A DNA stretch of 64,000 bases, taken from Myxocyprinus asiaticus (lineage: Eukaryota; Chordata; Actinopteri; Cypriniformes; Catostomidae). A program made the position numbers and the translations under genes. Where the stretch lies: contig NC_059368.1 in assembly GCF_019703515.2 (NCBI RefSeq), forward strand, positions 32,251,391-32,315,390, given 5' to 3'. The notes beneath the pieces are model-generated. The model ran no database searches, was not told where the DNA came from, and saw nothing but the letters and a program-made list of their open reading frames with translations. Shown piece after piece: positions 25,952-39,421 of the stretch; the first letter of the stretch is position 1, and every line of letters begins with the position of its first letter.

Positions 25952-26192
25952 ATATTTACAAAATCACCCTGAAAATGACCATCACCATGACAGAAAAACC
26001 TGAGTTATTATTAAGAGCCACAACTTACCTTGACGTGCTGCCTTAAGTTGCAGCTTCAATTTTAATCTTGAAATATCCGCTTGTCTTGGTGTAAAATGAA
26101 GGCATTGCATGACGAAGCTATTCTTTTTTTCACTGTGCAGAGCAAAGAAAGTGTTTCACTAATTTAGAAGAGTTTGATGCTGCAGCAGTAAC

Positions 26193-26885
26193 TACATTTC
26201 CATCCAAGGGTTTTTTGCACAAAAAGTTTTAGCACATCAAAATAAAGCTGATGGAAATGCAAATTAATTGCTAAAATTTCACTAGTGTCGACATAATATT
26301 TTTCCGTTTAACTCTAGCGCATAAACTCTATGTCGATACTTCAAATGTCACAAAAAACTGGTTTGGAAACACTTTTAGTCGAGAAAATTGCCATTAACGC
26401 AAAAATATAGTGTCACATGACAGAATTTGCCCCATTCGTTAGCCAGTGTTAATCATGTCGACAAGGTATACATCCATAAAAGCCCATTTATTGTACGTGA
26501 TTATGGGTTGATCTTAACGGCATATAGATCCGATGCTGCAAACATGACACTTCCAGAAGTGCCAACACAAATATCTCATATCATTCACATCAACAAGTGC
26601 ACGGAGAACAAATTAATGGCCACCGTTTGTGATTAATTTAATCGCAGTAGACATACGTTAATTTATTAAAGTTGCTTTACCACACCATTCAAAATAATAG
26701 ATGGCAGTCATGGAATTAGCCCACAATACAACAAAAAAAAACATATCATTTCTGTGCACAAAGATGTTTTAAATGAAAAAGAAATACACAATACTAGGAG
26801 AAAAGCTTCAGTGTGTTTTTTGGAACACTAACATATAACCCAATTCTATTAAATTATTGTTTAGCATACTTTTGAAAAAATGATG
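26193..26885 (+). repeat. Interspersed repeat R2, copy B
   Basis: Reverse complement of 4570-5287, sharing ACATTTCCATCCAAGGGTTT, GTGTCGACATAATATTTTTC and AATTAGCCCACAATACAA. Neither copy has obvious inverted ends. Confidence 0.75.
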
Positions 26886-27770
26886 GCAAAATTCCCTGTA
26901 TTCAATTAAATTACCAAACGAAAAATGCATTAAGAAAAAATAAAAAAAAATTACCAAACCAAAAAAAAAAAATATATATATATATTTTTAGACCTATATA
27001 TGCCTTTTCTTTACACAAACTTAAATTAGCCGTACCCTGTTCTGTAGATGAATAAAATCGTCTGAATTAAATTTTCAACACTTCAAGACTATAAACTATC
27101 AGAACTATTTGTCCAATGCTGAGTTCACTTTCAGAAAACGAGCTTTTGAAACTTTTAAAACTTTTAAATATTTTAAATCTAACCCTTTTTACCTCGGATC
27201 GTATTTGCTGAGCTTCTTCAGAAAATGTAAATTGCATTATGACACTAAAATTAATTTTAGATGACAATCAAGTTCAGTTGGTCGTTAAAAGTTGCTGGAC
27301 AAATATGCGGGACATAATGCAGTTGTGATGGCGATGCTTTAGACGATTGTTCAAAATAGCCTATTGAATATCAGGAATGTATCATATGTAAACCCTGATA
27401 TTACACTGCATCAGTTTTTCTTTAATAGCTGTGCACACAGCATATACACATCGATGGATGGTCCTTATACTAAGACTGAAAGCTCCCCCACTACTTGGTG
27501 CCGGTTGCCAGCTTGAACAGGGCCATGACGATTCACTTTCGGGTCGGAACCGGTGGCAACCTGCGATAGGCACAACATTAGGACCAATATTACAGTCCTA
27601 TCAGAAGGGCAACTGTTCCCTTTTGATTGCAATTCCTCTTCTTCTGATTGCATTTATTTGTGAATTAAATTAATTTCAATTAATTGTCTCCATACTCTCC
27701 CCATTTTACCAAAACTTCAGAGGAAAACAAATAGGGACATCTGGGAGGCGAATTAGCGATAAACACACAT
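26886..27770. other. Interior of the 24216-29088 element, unassigned
   Basis: A-rich runs and TATA repeats near 26940-26990. No transposase motif is recognised here. Confidence 0.4.
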
Positions 27771-28012
27771 TTGGTGGTGGCTCAGCGGTTAAGGCTCTGG
27801 GTTACTGATCAGAAGATCAGGGGTTCAAGCCCCAGCACCACCAAGATGCCACTGTTGGGCCCTTGAGCAAGGCCCTTGACCCTATCTGCTCCAGGGGTGC
27901 CGTATCATGGCTGACCCTGCACTCTGACCCCAGCTTAGCTGGGATATGTGAAAAAAAGAATTTCACTGTATATGTGCAAACGTATAATGTGTGATAAATA
28001 AATACAATAAAA
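27771..28012 (+). mobile_element. tRNA-derived SINE
   Basis: The head has pol III box A (GGTGGCTCAGCGGTTAAGG) and box B (GGGGTTCAAGCCCC) about 40 bases apart. The body CCTTGAGCAAGGCCCTTGAC and the tail ATTTCACTGTATATG with ATAAATAAATACAATAAA are typical of fish SINEs. It lacks the folding and CCA-side pairing of a working tRNA. Confidence 0.8.
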
Positions 28013-29080
28013 AATTAATTTTAAAAAAATTAATTAAAACAACAGACAGCAGATCTTCACAAGTGCAGAGTCACACACAGAGACACTAAAACAATCACAC
28101 AATCTCACTCAAAGCATCACAAACCTACTTAGTGGCTCAGAAAGGATGTGTAATTGCCTCAAAACATTGAACTGAACTGACTAAATATAAAAAACACATT
28201 GTTCTCCACATGTTTGTGTGTGTGTGTTCACAGCCTGCCTATTCCTCCTCACATAGGACAAAGATTTGCTCACAGCGTTTGAATCTCTCTGCAGGATATG
28301 GGTAACTCCGGACTTGTTTGGGCGAATGTCTGAGGCTTTGAGCAACGTGTCCAAGCAGAGATAAACTAAAAGCCCCAGAGGCACAACCAGAAAACGCCTG
28401 ACTGAAAAAGACAGCGCACTTGAAAGGCCATTATGAAGCAAAGATAAAAAATAAAGATGGATACAAGACATTTACTATCTTCCCATAGCTTCAGCGCTTA
28501 ATGCAAATGAGCAATGCAGGATGTTAAGTTGTTCACAAAACAATTCTATGCAAAAAAAAAACAAAAAACATTTACACTCTAAAAGTGACAAAGAGAGATA
28601 AATAAGGTAGGTTATTTTTTTTTATTATTATTTCTCTTCAAAATACATGTCTTCTCACAAGGGGAAACCAGTCATATGCGTGTTTTTGTGTGTCTGTGTG
28701 ATGCCCTTTTAGTCCTCTCTGGCTCCAGTGCTTCAATTAAACACTGAGAGAAAAAGAAAACAGGTATTGTCTAAATTTGCATATTATCCATCCTAAATGG
28801 TATGCAAGATCCTAGATGGTAAGTGCATCCCAAATTGGGGCATCCCCAATGTTAAGAGTACACTTGGGAAAATTTTGTTTTAAATAAAATAAATTGTTGG
28901 CTCAACAACTATAACGTATTAAACAGCTTCAACACAGAAATGTAAATATTCATAAGATTTTATATTTACTTAATTTCCATTCATGTGTACAACACACTTT
29001 TAAACCTACTCTAAAAGTAAAAACATTTCCAAAAAGTTCCTCAAGTAAATGTAACTGAGTAAATGTACTGCATTACTACC
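28013..29080. other. Interior of the 24216-29088 element, unassigned
   Basis: Mixed sequence up to the right hAT end. Near 29000 it has AAGTAAATGTAACTGAGTAA, matching subterminal words at the left end of the element. Confidence 0.4.
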
Positions 29081-29148
29081 CACCTCTGCAAGTAATAACA
29101 TTGAGTTTACATTCATTTATATAACAAGTGCTAAAACGGTCACTTTAA

Positions 29149-29798
29149 AGGAATATTCCAGGTTCAACACAAGTTAAGCTCAATTGACAGTTTTTGTGGC
29201 ATAATATTGATTACCACAAAAAAAAAAAATTTACTCGTCCCTCCTTTTCTTTAAAAAAAAAAAAAAGCACAAATTTAGGTTACAGTGCAGGCACTTACAA
29301 TGGAAGTGAATGTGGCTTATTTTTGGAGGATTTAAAAAGGCAAAAATGTGAAGCGTATAAGCACTTATATAAAATTATAATACTAATATCATTATAATTC
29401 TTGTTAAATCATATATCTGAGCTGTAAAGTTGTTTAAATCGTAATGTTTAGTCATTTTAGGATTTTAGGGTTTGTTGACTACATCGTCATGGCAACAAAG
29501 GTGTAAATTTGTTATAACTTTACACAAAAAAAGTGTAGTAAGCAATTCTATCACACTAAAATCATATTAACATGTTTATTGTGTCTTGTGGCTATATTTT
29601 TGAAAAAGTATTTTAACGTTCAAAAATTGGCCCCCATTCACTTCCATTTGTAAGTGCCTCACTGTCAACCTCATTTTAGCTATTTATTTATTTATTTTTT
29701 AAAGGAAGGGCAGGTAAAAATATATTGTTGTGGTAATCAATATTATGCCACAAACGTTGTTGATTGATCTTAACTTGTACTGAACCCGGAATATTCCT
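29149..29798. mobile_element. TTAA-flanked inverted-repeat element
   Basis: AGGAATATTCCAGGTTCAAC at the left is mirrored by GTACTGAACCCGGAATATTCC at the right; TTAA lies at 29145-29148 and 29799-29802. Further mirrored words are GGCATAATATTGATTACCAC and TGGTAATCAATATTATGCC. No coding capacity. TTAA targeting recalls piggyBac-type elements, but the ends do not prove it. Confidence 0.75.
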
Positions 29799-29802
29799 TT
29801 AA

Positions 29803-30805
29803 GGTTTTAAGTTCTAATAACTCAAAAGAACTCAAGTACAGAACTGAGGTTGTGGCTGTTTCGTGTAAAGTCACCATTAGGGTGATAAATGTTCCCTTTG
29901 GTGAAATGGTATCCTGTTCAATCCATGTAATTTTTCCTTGTGCATGTGAATGCACACATGTACTTTAAGCGCTTTTTTTGGGGAATCAAGTTTAATGACG
30001 GACCTCAGTCATTATTATCTTAAGAGACCATGAAATTAAGTAGAAACAGTGATATAAATCAAACAACTTGCTAATATTTGTTAGGCTAAATCTCATTCTT
30101 GTGACATTTCTTTTAAATAAATAAAGTTGAATGAACTGATACATTTGTGTATATCTAACAAAGTCTTTCTAGTTGTGCTGACATAAAATGACGAAGTTAA
30201 ATTTACTTCAAAAGCGTGATGCAAAAAAACCATTAAACAGGCAACGTGCACCACAAGATACATACTCTTTAGTTACTTATGGGGGTATGAGAGAATTTCT
30301 AACCCAATCATTTATCGTAGTTGGGTCTGTTTTAAGTATATGGGTCACATGACTTGGTACAAATTTTCTGTGATCATTAAGTCAGCCTGACCTAAATCCA
30401 ACATGGCCGCCCATGGTGCAGGACAAATTGACTTTGTGATAATTATATATTAATCTTACTTTTCAGAAGGAAAGAAAACCCCAATAAAACTGCTAATAAT
30501 AATTGTGAACATTGTCTTAAGATGTGGAAGAAGAAAATGAAGTAATTTGTTGTTCATGCTGTTATTTAGCACATTTTGAAGTGGCCGTATCCTTTGAGAT
30601 TGGTTGCCATATTGAGGGAAGAAAAAGGGTTAATCCACAATATTACACATACACATTTATTACATCTACATGTCATACATGCAACTTTAAAGCTAAATTT
30701 TTCTCAGTTTTTTACACACACACAATATGTTTTAAGAGGGGAAGTCAGAACTCATCACTTTTTGCATCAAATAAAACAGAAACACTGATGACTTTGACTT
30801 TTTTG
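29803..30805. other. No recognised feature
   Basis: AT-rich sequence. A 96-residue frame at 30524-30814 runs into the next transposon and shows no domain. Confidence 0.4.
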
Positions 30806-30807
30806 TA

Positions 30808-32435
<1,628 letters not shown>

Positions 32436-32437
32436 TA

Positions 32438-33549
32438 CCTTAATAGGGCAACATATCCTGGGAGATACAACTCCAATAAAATCCAAAATATCTGGATATA
32501 AAATATCTTGGATATCTGTTACTAAAGTCCAAATGATATAAAAAGTGCTTTAACTTTTTTAAAGTTCTGATAATCATTTTCACACAGCCAATATCCTAAT
32601 ACAAAACTGCTGTACTGGCTTGAGCTCTGTAGAGAGGATGCAAATGTTATGAAGAACATTCTGAAGTCCATACACATTGCATGACCTACAATTCTGTGGG
32701 CGTACACATACTGAGGCTCTGGCAAAAAACTGAAGTGGCCTAATGAACTGCACACTTCTCTAATGGTAAAGTGTGAAGAACCCAACACAGAGAAGACTAA
32801 TCACACACAAAGCAAGCTGTTGAGGGTATTATGTGCAGTGGACTGAACACAGGTGAACAGATTGGAGGATAATCTACCAGGGACAGAGTGAAACAGAGAG
32901 AGAATACATACACATGTATAGGCAAAATCATACAACAATATAGAACAGAAATATTCAAAGAAGATAGAAGATGAGTGATGCAGCTATCAGAAAAAAAGAA
33001 CGAGGAAGACAAAAGATAGGGAAAATGATAGAGGAACGAAGAAACGAGAGCACAAGGACAGTCCAAGTTTATAATCTCAATATGGCAGACAACAGAGAGG
33101 CTCATGGGAGAGAGCTGTGACTTAGCCACAGGCCTTTCTGAGTCACTGCACTGTTCAGCGTCATACTGCATACCCTGTAGACATATATCCATGTCTGCAA
33201 ATGTTTGGGAGCCTAATCGACATCGCAAAGACAGGCCATGTAAACGATCTAAATGTTAATATGTTCTGGCGCCCGTACACCAACAGATCAGTCAACACAA
33301 GATAGACATGTTATTGGTAAAACAGAGTCTGCCTGCTCTGTCTGCATGTAGAGCAGTTATAAGTGACATTCAGCTCCATTATGAGCACCAATAGCAAGCC
33401 TGATGCTGACTTTACTGTACAATCTCCTGTAGCCAGGCTGTTGACTGTCAGCACAAAGTCGGGTCCACATGGCAGCTTATTCTGGCCAAGAACTGCCTTA
33501 CTGGACAGGAAGGTGCCACCCGACAAACGTGACCAAGGGATTGTTTTGT
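32438..33549. other. No recognised feature
   Basis: A purine-rich part (about 32880-33060) gives long minus-strand frames of low complexity. No gene, end motif or promoter is supported. Confidence 0.4.
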
Positions 33550-33557
33550 ACATGATT

Positions 33558-35243
33558 TAGGGCAGCACGATTATGACAAAAATCATAATTGACGATTATT
33601 GCCCTTGATACTGTAATCACAATAATTAATGATGATTAACAGATTAAACTACTGTAAGGTCACTAAGCAGGCAACCGCGCTTCCGGGTTCTTCAGAAAGC
33701 AGGTGGTTATGGGCTGCAGATTATTTTAAACATTAAATACTGTAATATTATTTGCTAATGTTACTAAAGGTTATTATAAAGGTATATCTATTATTTACAG
33801 TGAAGGAATTTATGTAGGTTCTTTCTGAACTATTAACAAAACTAGGTTTAACTTCAGTCAATACCTCAAAAATGTGTCATAAAAATCAAAAACTACCATC
33901 AGACATGCAATATGTGTCTTTACTGCTTAAATTATTGGTCCACATACAGTAAATAATAATATATGACATTCAATAGTCACACTGAACAGCCGATTAAACT
34001 TCCTTCCTGCATTTAAAATCCCATATTGTGATCTTGACCGCATAAAATCATCGTTAGGTCACAGCAGTTGCACTTTGGAAAGTAAGATCAGCCTGTTTGC
34101 GAGTTTGTGTGATTTATCTGCCAACAGCAGTTGTGGGTCAAATAGGCATTTATTTGAGAAGACACGATAATAATGACGATGGTCTGTGAAATTTGAAGTC
34201 CAAGACTTTTTCTATGTCCAAAACATGCAAAACTGTCTGACTTCAAAAGTCAGATAGTTGCACTGATGTATTCAGTAATAAAGCATGCAATGTACAGATC
34301 ATGCAACTTTGTAAACATTGAAAAATGCCATTTTTCAAATTGAATTTATTGCTTAAATTATAACAAAAGGATGACACCTCATTTTATAAGGTTAGAATAG
34401 AAAAAAGATTGCCCCTGTAAAGGTAAAAAATGCGCCTGGAAATCAAATATGGAGTGCATCACCAGCCTGTGCCTGAGTTTGTGTCAACAGAGCAGCACCA
34501 TTCACTAATGCACTGGCACTGCACATACTATATATTTACTTATAAAACACTGCCTTTTGTGATCCACAGAGCTATCACACATCTTCAAGTGGCTTTGAAT
34601 AAAATGCACAAGTCATATGAACTGCTTTAATGGTGTTTTTATGGTTCTTTTATATCATTTTTGGAGATTGACAGTAACGAACATGACTAACACACAGTAT
34701 CGGATTTGGATCGGGCTGGTCAGCCGATATTATACTTTCACCAATATATTTATAACGGTTGGGGATCGTTTCGCTGCTCATTTGCGGTTTGTTTACGAAC
34801 AATAAATAAAACGGCGCAACATTTCACGAACTGAAAATATTCCAAATTGCTCAACTTTATTCTACAGCTTCTTTTCGAGTGTCATGTGATGTTCCTTTAG
34901 CACTAATTTTTGTGTGCCATCGCAAACCGAGATTAAATATACTGTAAAGCAAGTATCTGGACCTCAGACTATTCAAAACTTGCAAATAAGAATTGGTTGT
35001 CTTTACTGATAGGACTGTACTGTAGACTCACTGCATCTCTGATTGGCCATTGCTATTTCATTGCTCAACGCACACATCTGGGATTGGTTAGAAACTCAAC
35101 AGCTGCACAAACAAGTTCTAAATAGAAACCATTAACGCAACAGGAGTAGACTTAAATTGAATGCTGTAATCATCAGTTTTCACGATTACATAATCGTTAC
35201 AGCTGTAATCGTGATTAGTTTTTTGATTAATTGTGCATGCCTA
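33558..35243. mobile_element. Non-autonomous hAT element (GCACGATTA ends)
   Basis: Left end TAGGGCAGCACGATTATGAC and right end GATTAATTGTGCATGCCTA are inverted. Flanks ACATGATT (33550-33557) and ACATGATG (35244-35251) match at seven of eight bases. Inside lie a partial foldback (about 34500-34680) and a CAGTATCGGATTTGGATCGG piece. No transposase remains. Confidence 0.8.
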
Positions 35244-35251
35244 ACATGATG

Positions 35252-36483
35252 TTTACAGGGTAAAACTGGACAGAGATTACAGTTGTGCCTAAGGCAGTTA
35301 GTTGTTTGCAAACACATTTCTCAGTTGCCCATCCAGGGCCTGAAATTCGGCGTGGGGTTGCGGGTATTGCGCACGATTCGAATCATTCCCGCAAGCTCCA
35401 CGGTCAAAATGCGGGAAATTACCTAACACTTTTATTCACTTTGACTTGACTGTATCATTATTATTATTATATCAAATATTATACATAGTCCATCACGTTA
35501 CAGTGCAAAATAAATAAACATAGAAATGAGATTCCCAGACAAGTTGGCCAGCACCAAAATTTCTTAGCGGAAACTCTGGTGTATATAACTATTGGGGAAA
35601 TGAAAACAAGTATGATCAAATTTGGCTAGACTATGATAAAAATGGTATAATCCAGTCCGTCAAAGTGACATAAAATTATTATTTGTAGCAACCTCTGAAT
35701 TCAATTAGTTAGTTCTTGGAATCATTTAATGTTACAGCCTGGGAATTTGTAAAGAAGACTTTGTTTCCAGGCAGACTGATAAAACCTTTTTTTCCACACA
35801 CACACAAATACATCTTATGTTCAGAAATTCCATAAAGCCAACTTAACAGATAAAAGTTAATAAACAAAAAAACGATGTATGAATGTCGCATGTGACTCTT
35901 GTGGGACTTTCCCCTGCCTGACAGTTCACTTCTAGACACGACCGCTTCAAACAGTTTGTGATTGATCCCTGATCCGTGTGCAGTGGACATGCCATTTGAG
36001 ACTAACCATAGCATTATGCACACTACAGGAGACCTACTTATGTTGAACACATCTGCAAATGAGCTTATAACATTCAGCTAGTGTCTTTGACTTAACGTAT
36101 GCTGACAACAGTCTGTCTGATGTGTTTCCCATTGTACTGTAGCAATAAAATACTAAAGTATGCTTGTTTTCATGTAGGACAGGCAAGAGAGAGACAAAGT
36201 TTATGAGTGTCCGTGTATGTATTTGTACAAAAAAAGCTAGAGAACAACCCTCCTGTGACAGGCACTCCCATTCCTCTGAAGTGCACGCCAAAACACAAAC
36301 CCCACGCAGCTGTGAGCAAGGGGAAGCTAGCTTTTTCAGGCTTGCTCAACTGTGACATGGTTTGTGCTCAAGTGTAAAGTCATGTGATCTCTTCTGAAAA
36401 CATCACATTTCAGAGTTGCTGAAAGAGAAACTTCCACGTTGATGTTGTTGTTTGCCGTGACTGTCAACCAACTGAGACACAGT
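35252..36483. other. Unassigned sequence
   Basis: GGGCCTGAAATTCGGCGTGG at 35337 looks like a decayed transposon end. Minus-strand frames of 85-113 residues (35709-36291) show no domain or conserved motif. Confidence 0.4.
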
Positions 36484-36491
36484 TTCTGCAG

Positions 36492-37053
36492 TAGAGATCG
36501 ACCGATATATCGGATTTACCGATTAATTGAGGCCGACAGTTGCATTTTTTTAAACTATCGGCTATCTGAAAAAATAAACTCTGATAGTTTTCGAGAGTTA
36601 TTTTTGGTTTAATTTCTCTTTGACCGGTGCTGGAGGGTCAGAGATTATTTTTTTCTATGCCTATATCTCTCTCCCTTTCTTGTACATCATTCATAGATTT
36701 GATATGAAAATAAAATAAAAAATATTGTCAGTAGTGATGAAGCATACAGTCACTTTTTGGCTTTGTAAGGCAATGTTTTATGTTACTGCTGAACAACAAA
36801 CACATCTGGCCTGTAATATTTTTATTAATTTCATATGTCAATGCTTTTAAGGAGGTACCAGTGTGGGAGAAATGTATTAAAAGTATCGCCAAGGAAAGTG
36901 ATACCTACTAAAGTTCAGCACTATTTTACACAGAGTTGAAAGTTGTCATTCATATTATACATTTTAAAAACTATCAGCTGATTAATCGGCTATCGGCCTG
37001 TTTTCCCACCTCAGTTATCGGTATCGGCAAAACCCACTATCGGTTGACCTCTA
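36492..37053. mobile_element. Non-autonomous hAT element (GACCGATA ends)
   Basis: TAGAGATCGACCGATATATC and CCACTATCGGTTGACCTCTA are inverted ends. Flanks TTCTGCAG and CTCTCCAG agree at six of eight bases. Repeated TATCGGC words lie inside both ends. The termini resemble family H, but the body is different. Confidence 0.75.
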
Positions 37054-37119
37054 CTCTCCAGTAAACAAGTCAGTTTTGGTGGCCTTGACCTATATTACTG
37101 AAATTCAGCTTAAGCATAA

Positions 37120-37312
37120 AAAAGAGAAAAGAAGAGAATGAGAACAGATTAGTCTAGAAGAGACAAGATGAGAAAAGAATGAGAATGAGAAGAAAAAAAG
37201 AATAAGAATGAAAAGAGAAAGAGATGAGAATAGACAGGATGAGACAAGAGCAGAATGAGAGGAGACAAAAGAAGAAATGAGAAGAGAATGAAACAATAAG
37301 ATTATAAGAATA
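37120..37312. repeat. Purine-rich (GA/GAGAAT) low-complexity tract
   Basis: Nearly all A and G on the plus strand, with repeated GAGAATGAGA and AGACAAGA words. Long minus-strand frames across it are composition artefacts. Confidence 0.85.
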
Positions 37313-38229
37313 TAAATAAGCATCCTGATACAGACAACAGACGTATTTATCCATCTCCCACCCCATTTTTTTTAAATATAGGTCAGCATAACCCCATTCC
37401 ACAAACACACACAACACTGTTGGCACCTAACAAGGTGTCAGGCAACATCTACACACAAACACCCTCTCCAGCTGATGGCCTCCAACATCACAAGCATTTC
37501 AGAGTCTTCTCACTCTCAAACACACACCACAAAACATCAATTGCATGAAACCCTTCTTGACAGAGAATTATATCAAAGAGCCAAGATCCTATACATAACC
37601 AAACAAGGACCTTGAGTACGGGCTCTTCATCGCTTCCTCTCTCACACACGCAAACTGACCATACAAGGTGACCAAAAACTAGATGAAATTTGTAGATAAA
37701 TTGCACCCACACATGCCATTTTAAGAGCTCTCTCTTATAAACTGCTACAGTTTGAGTCTACAGAGTGTGCCTCAGCCGGGTGCAGTGTCAATCTCTCCCC
37801 CTTAGTTCGGGACACTTCGCGCAACTCATAGAAGAGGCGCTGACCGGATAGAGAAATGCCAGTTTCGGAATTTGTAGTTATTTACATGACCTGATTCCTT
37901 TTTATTTGAACTTTAATAAAGCTATAACGCATTAAATAGACCCGCATTAAAGAAGTAACGCCGGGATGTTTCCTTTAAAGATGGTCGACAAGCAAGTTTT
38001 GCTTCAGCTCCGCTTATTTCACAATGAGAGTCCTTTTGCATTTACTTATTTTGTATTATTCCCTCATACTTTGCGATCTACATCACCTGAAGCTGTGAAA
38101 GTTTAGTGCGCATCTGGACTGTGAGCTGTTTTCTTCCTCTTCTAAGTCAGGCGCAAACTGCAGTGCTGCTTTTGCGCATCATCATTAAAATTTCACATGA
38201 TCTCATGTTATGTTAAATGAGATCAAACG
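37313..38229. other. No recognised feature
   Basis: Mixed sequence, slightly more CpG-rich near 37780-37980. It may be the body of the repeat whose right end is at 38309, but the left end is not found. Confidence 0.35.
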
Positions 38230-38309
38230 ACTATTCGACAACGAAAATTATCGAAAAATTTTTATCGGTGGCTTTGTCGATAACTTCGACTAATCGTTTC
38301 AGCCCTAGC
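38230..38309 (-). repeat. hAT-type right end (TAGTCGAAGTTATCG motif)
   Basis: ACGAAAATTATCGAAAAATT and GTCGATAACTTCGACTAATC lead to CGTTTCAGCCCTA, a common fish hAT MITE terminus. No left partner was identified. Confidence 0.5.
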
Positions 38310-38478
38310 CATTTGTAGGTTGATTAGGGTTAGGGGGTTAGGGTTGTATTAAAAATATTTGTATTATATTTAATACATTACTATGGTATCTTAATACTGT
38401 ATAAAGAATTACGATATTTATAAATTCCTTCCCTGCCTTTTTATTTGGTTGGATGGTTGTATTAGTAGTTAATTTTTT

Positions 38479-38941
38479 GGGGGGCCTGGGTAGCTCAGTG
38501 GTAAAGACGTTGGCTACCACCCCTGGAGCTAGTTCGCTAGTTCGAATCCCAGGGCGTGCTGGGTGACTCCAACCAGGCTTGGCAATTCCAACCAAATTGG
38601 CCCGGTTGCTAGGGAGGGTAGAGTCACATGGGGTAAACTCCTCGTGGTCGCTATAATGTGGTTCATTCTCGGTGGGGCGCGTGGGGAGTTGAGCGTGGAT
38701 GCCACGGTGGATGGCATGAAGTCTCCACACGCACTATGTCTCCGTGGCAATGCGCTCAACAAGCCACGTGATAAGATGCGCGGGTTGGCGGTCTCAGACG
38801 CAGAGGCAACTGGGATTCGTCCTCCGCCACCCGGATTGAGGTGAATCACTACGCGACCACGAGGACTTAAAAGCACATTGGGAACTGGGCATTCCAAATT
38901 AGGGAGAAAAGGGGAAAAATCCAAAACAAAAAAAAAAAAAG
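38479..38941 (+). mobile_element. tRNA-derived SINE with target-site duplication
   Basis: The head GGGCCTGGGTAGCTCAGTGG (box A) and AGTTCGAATCCC (box B) are tRNA-like. The 300-base body includes AAATTGGCCCGGTTGCTAGG and AGCCACGTGATAAGATGCGC, and ends GGGGAAAAATCC plus an A run. The 9-bp TAATTTTTT at 38470-38478 and 38942-38950 is a target duplication, showing LINE-mediated insertion. The frames found on both strands across it are not genes. Confidence 0.92.
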
Positions 38942-39299
38942 TAATTTTTTTTACTTGTTGCTACTTGACCTTCAATGAAGGGAACACGCACTCTCTCATA
39001 CAGGTGCTACTATTGTTAATGCCATTTAATCTGGAGATATTTAATAAAGATGTTTGAATTACACCACATCTTGTAACTCGCGTTATTACGGAGATGCCTA
39101 TGCCTGGCGGAGACCGAGAAGCTGCCGCCATGAACGACAGTAAGGACTGTTTCACATCTTGTGCTGTTTTCTATTTGTCTTGTCGCGTGTGAAATGCCAC
39201 AACAGTACACAAACTTTTCATATTGCCATACCTCTCCCACTACATCGAATCAAGTTTTTATCTTACAAGTTACAACACTATTCCGTTATATGCTGAAGT

Positions 39300-39421
39300 C
39301 TTAAAGGAGCCACGTGTCTTTTGCGACATGAGCGATCGGCCAAATTACCAATCACCGATCAAGTCATAGGACGTGAATATCAGCTGATACCGATCGGTGG
39401 CCGATCAATCGGAGCATCCCT
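39300..39421 (-). repeat. hAT-type end with GATCGG repeats
   Basis: GAGCGATCGGCCAAATTACC, CTGATACCGATCGGTGGCC and CAATCGGAGCATCCCTA form a decayed terminal region of the TAGGGATGC type. The partner end was not found. Confidence 0.5.

Larger units (their letters stand above)
24216..29088. mobile_element. hAT element filled with later insertions
   Basis: Left end CAGAGGTGGGTAGAGTAGTC and right end GCATTACTACCCACCTCTG are inverted, and flanks TAAGTAAT (24208-24215) and CAAGTAAT (29089-29096) match at seven of eight bases. The 4.9-kb interval contains two foldbacks, a MITE, repeat R2 copy B and a SINE. The leftover host sequence has no intact transposase. Confidence 0.78.

Noticed and set aside
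27771..27850. A second tRNA gene
   Set aside because: Same reasoning: tRNA-like head joined to a SINE body and tail, with poor acceptor-stem pairing.
32797..33228. 143-residue minus-strand open frame rich in Ser, Phe and Leu
   Set aside because: Produced by purine-rich low-complexity DNA; the pseudo-transmembrane look follows from composition.
37105..37426. Ser/Phe-rich minus-strand frames
   Set aside because: Translation of the GA-rich tract, not a gene.
38325..38346. TTAGGGTTAGGGGGTTAGGG, telomere-like
   Set aside because: Only about three imperfect units, in ordinary interspersed sequence; too short to call an interstitial telomere.
38479..38560. A tRNA gene
   Set aside because: Box A and box B are present, but it is the head of a SINE with a 300-base body, A tail and target duplication.
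38529..38924. 131-residue minus-strand open frame
   Set aside because: It is the antisense of the SINE and shows no protein family.
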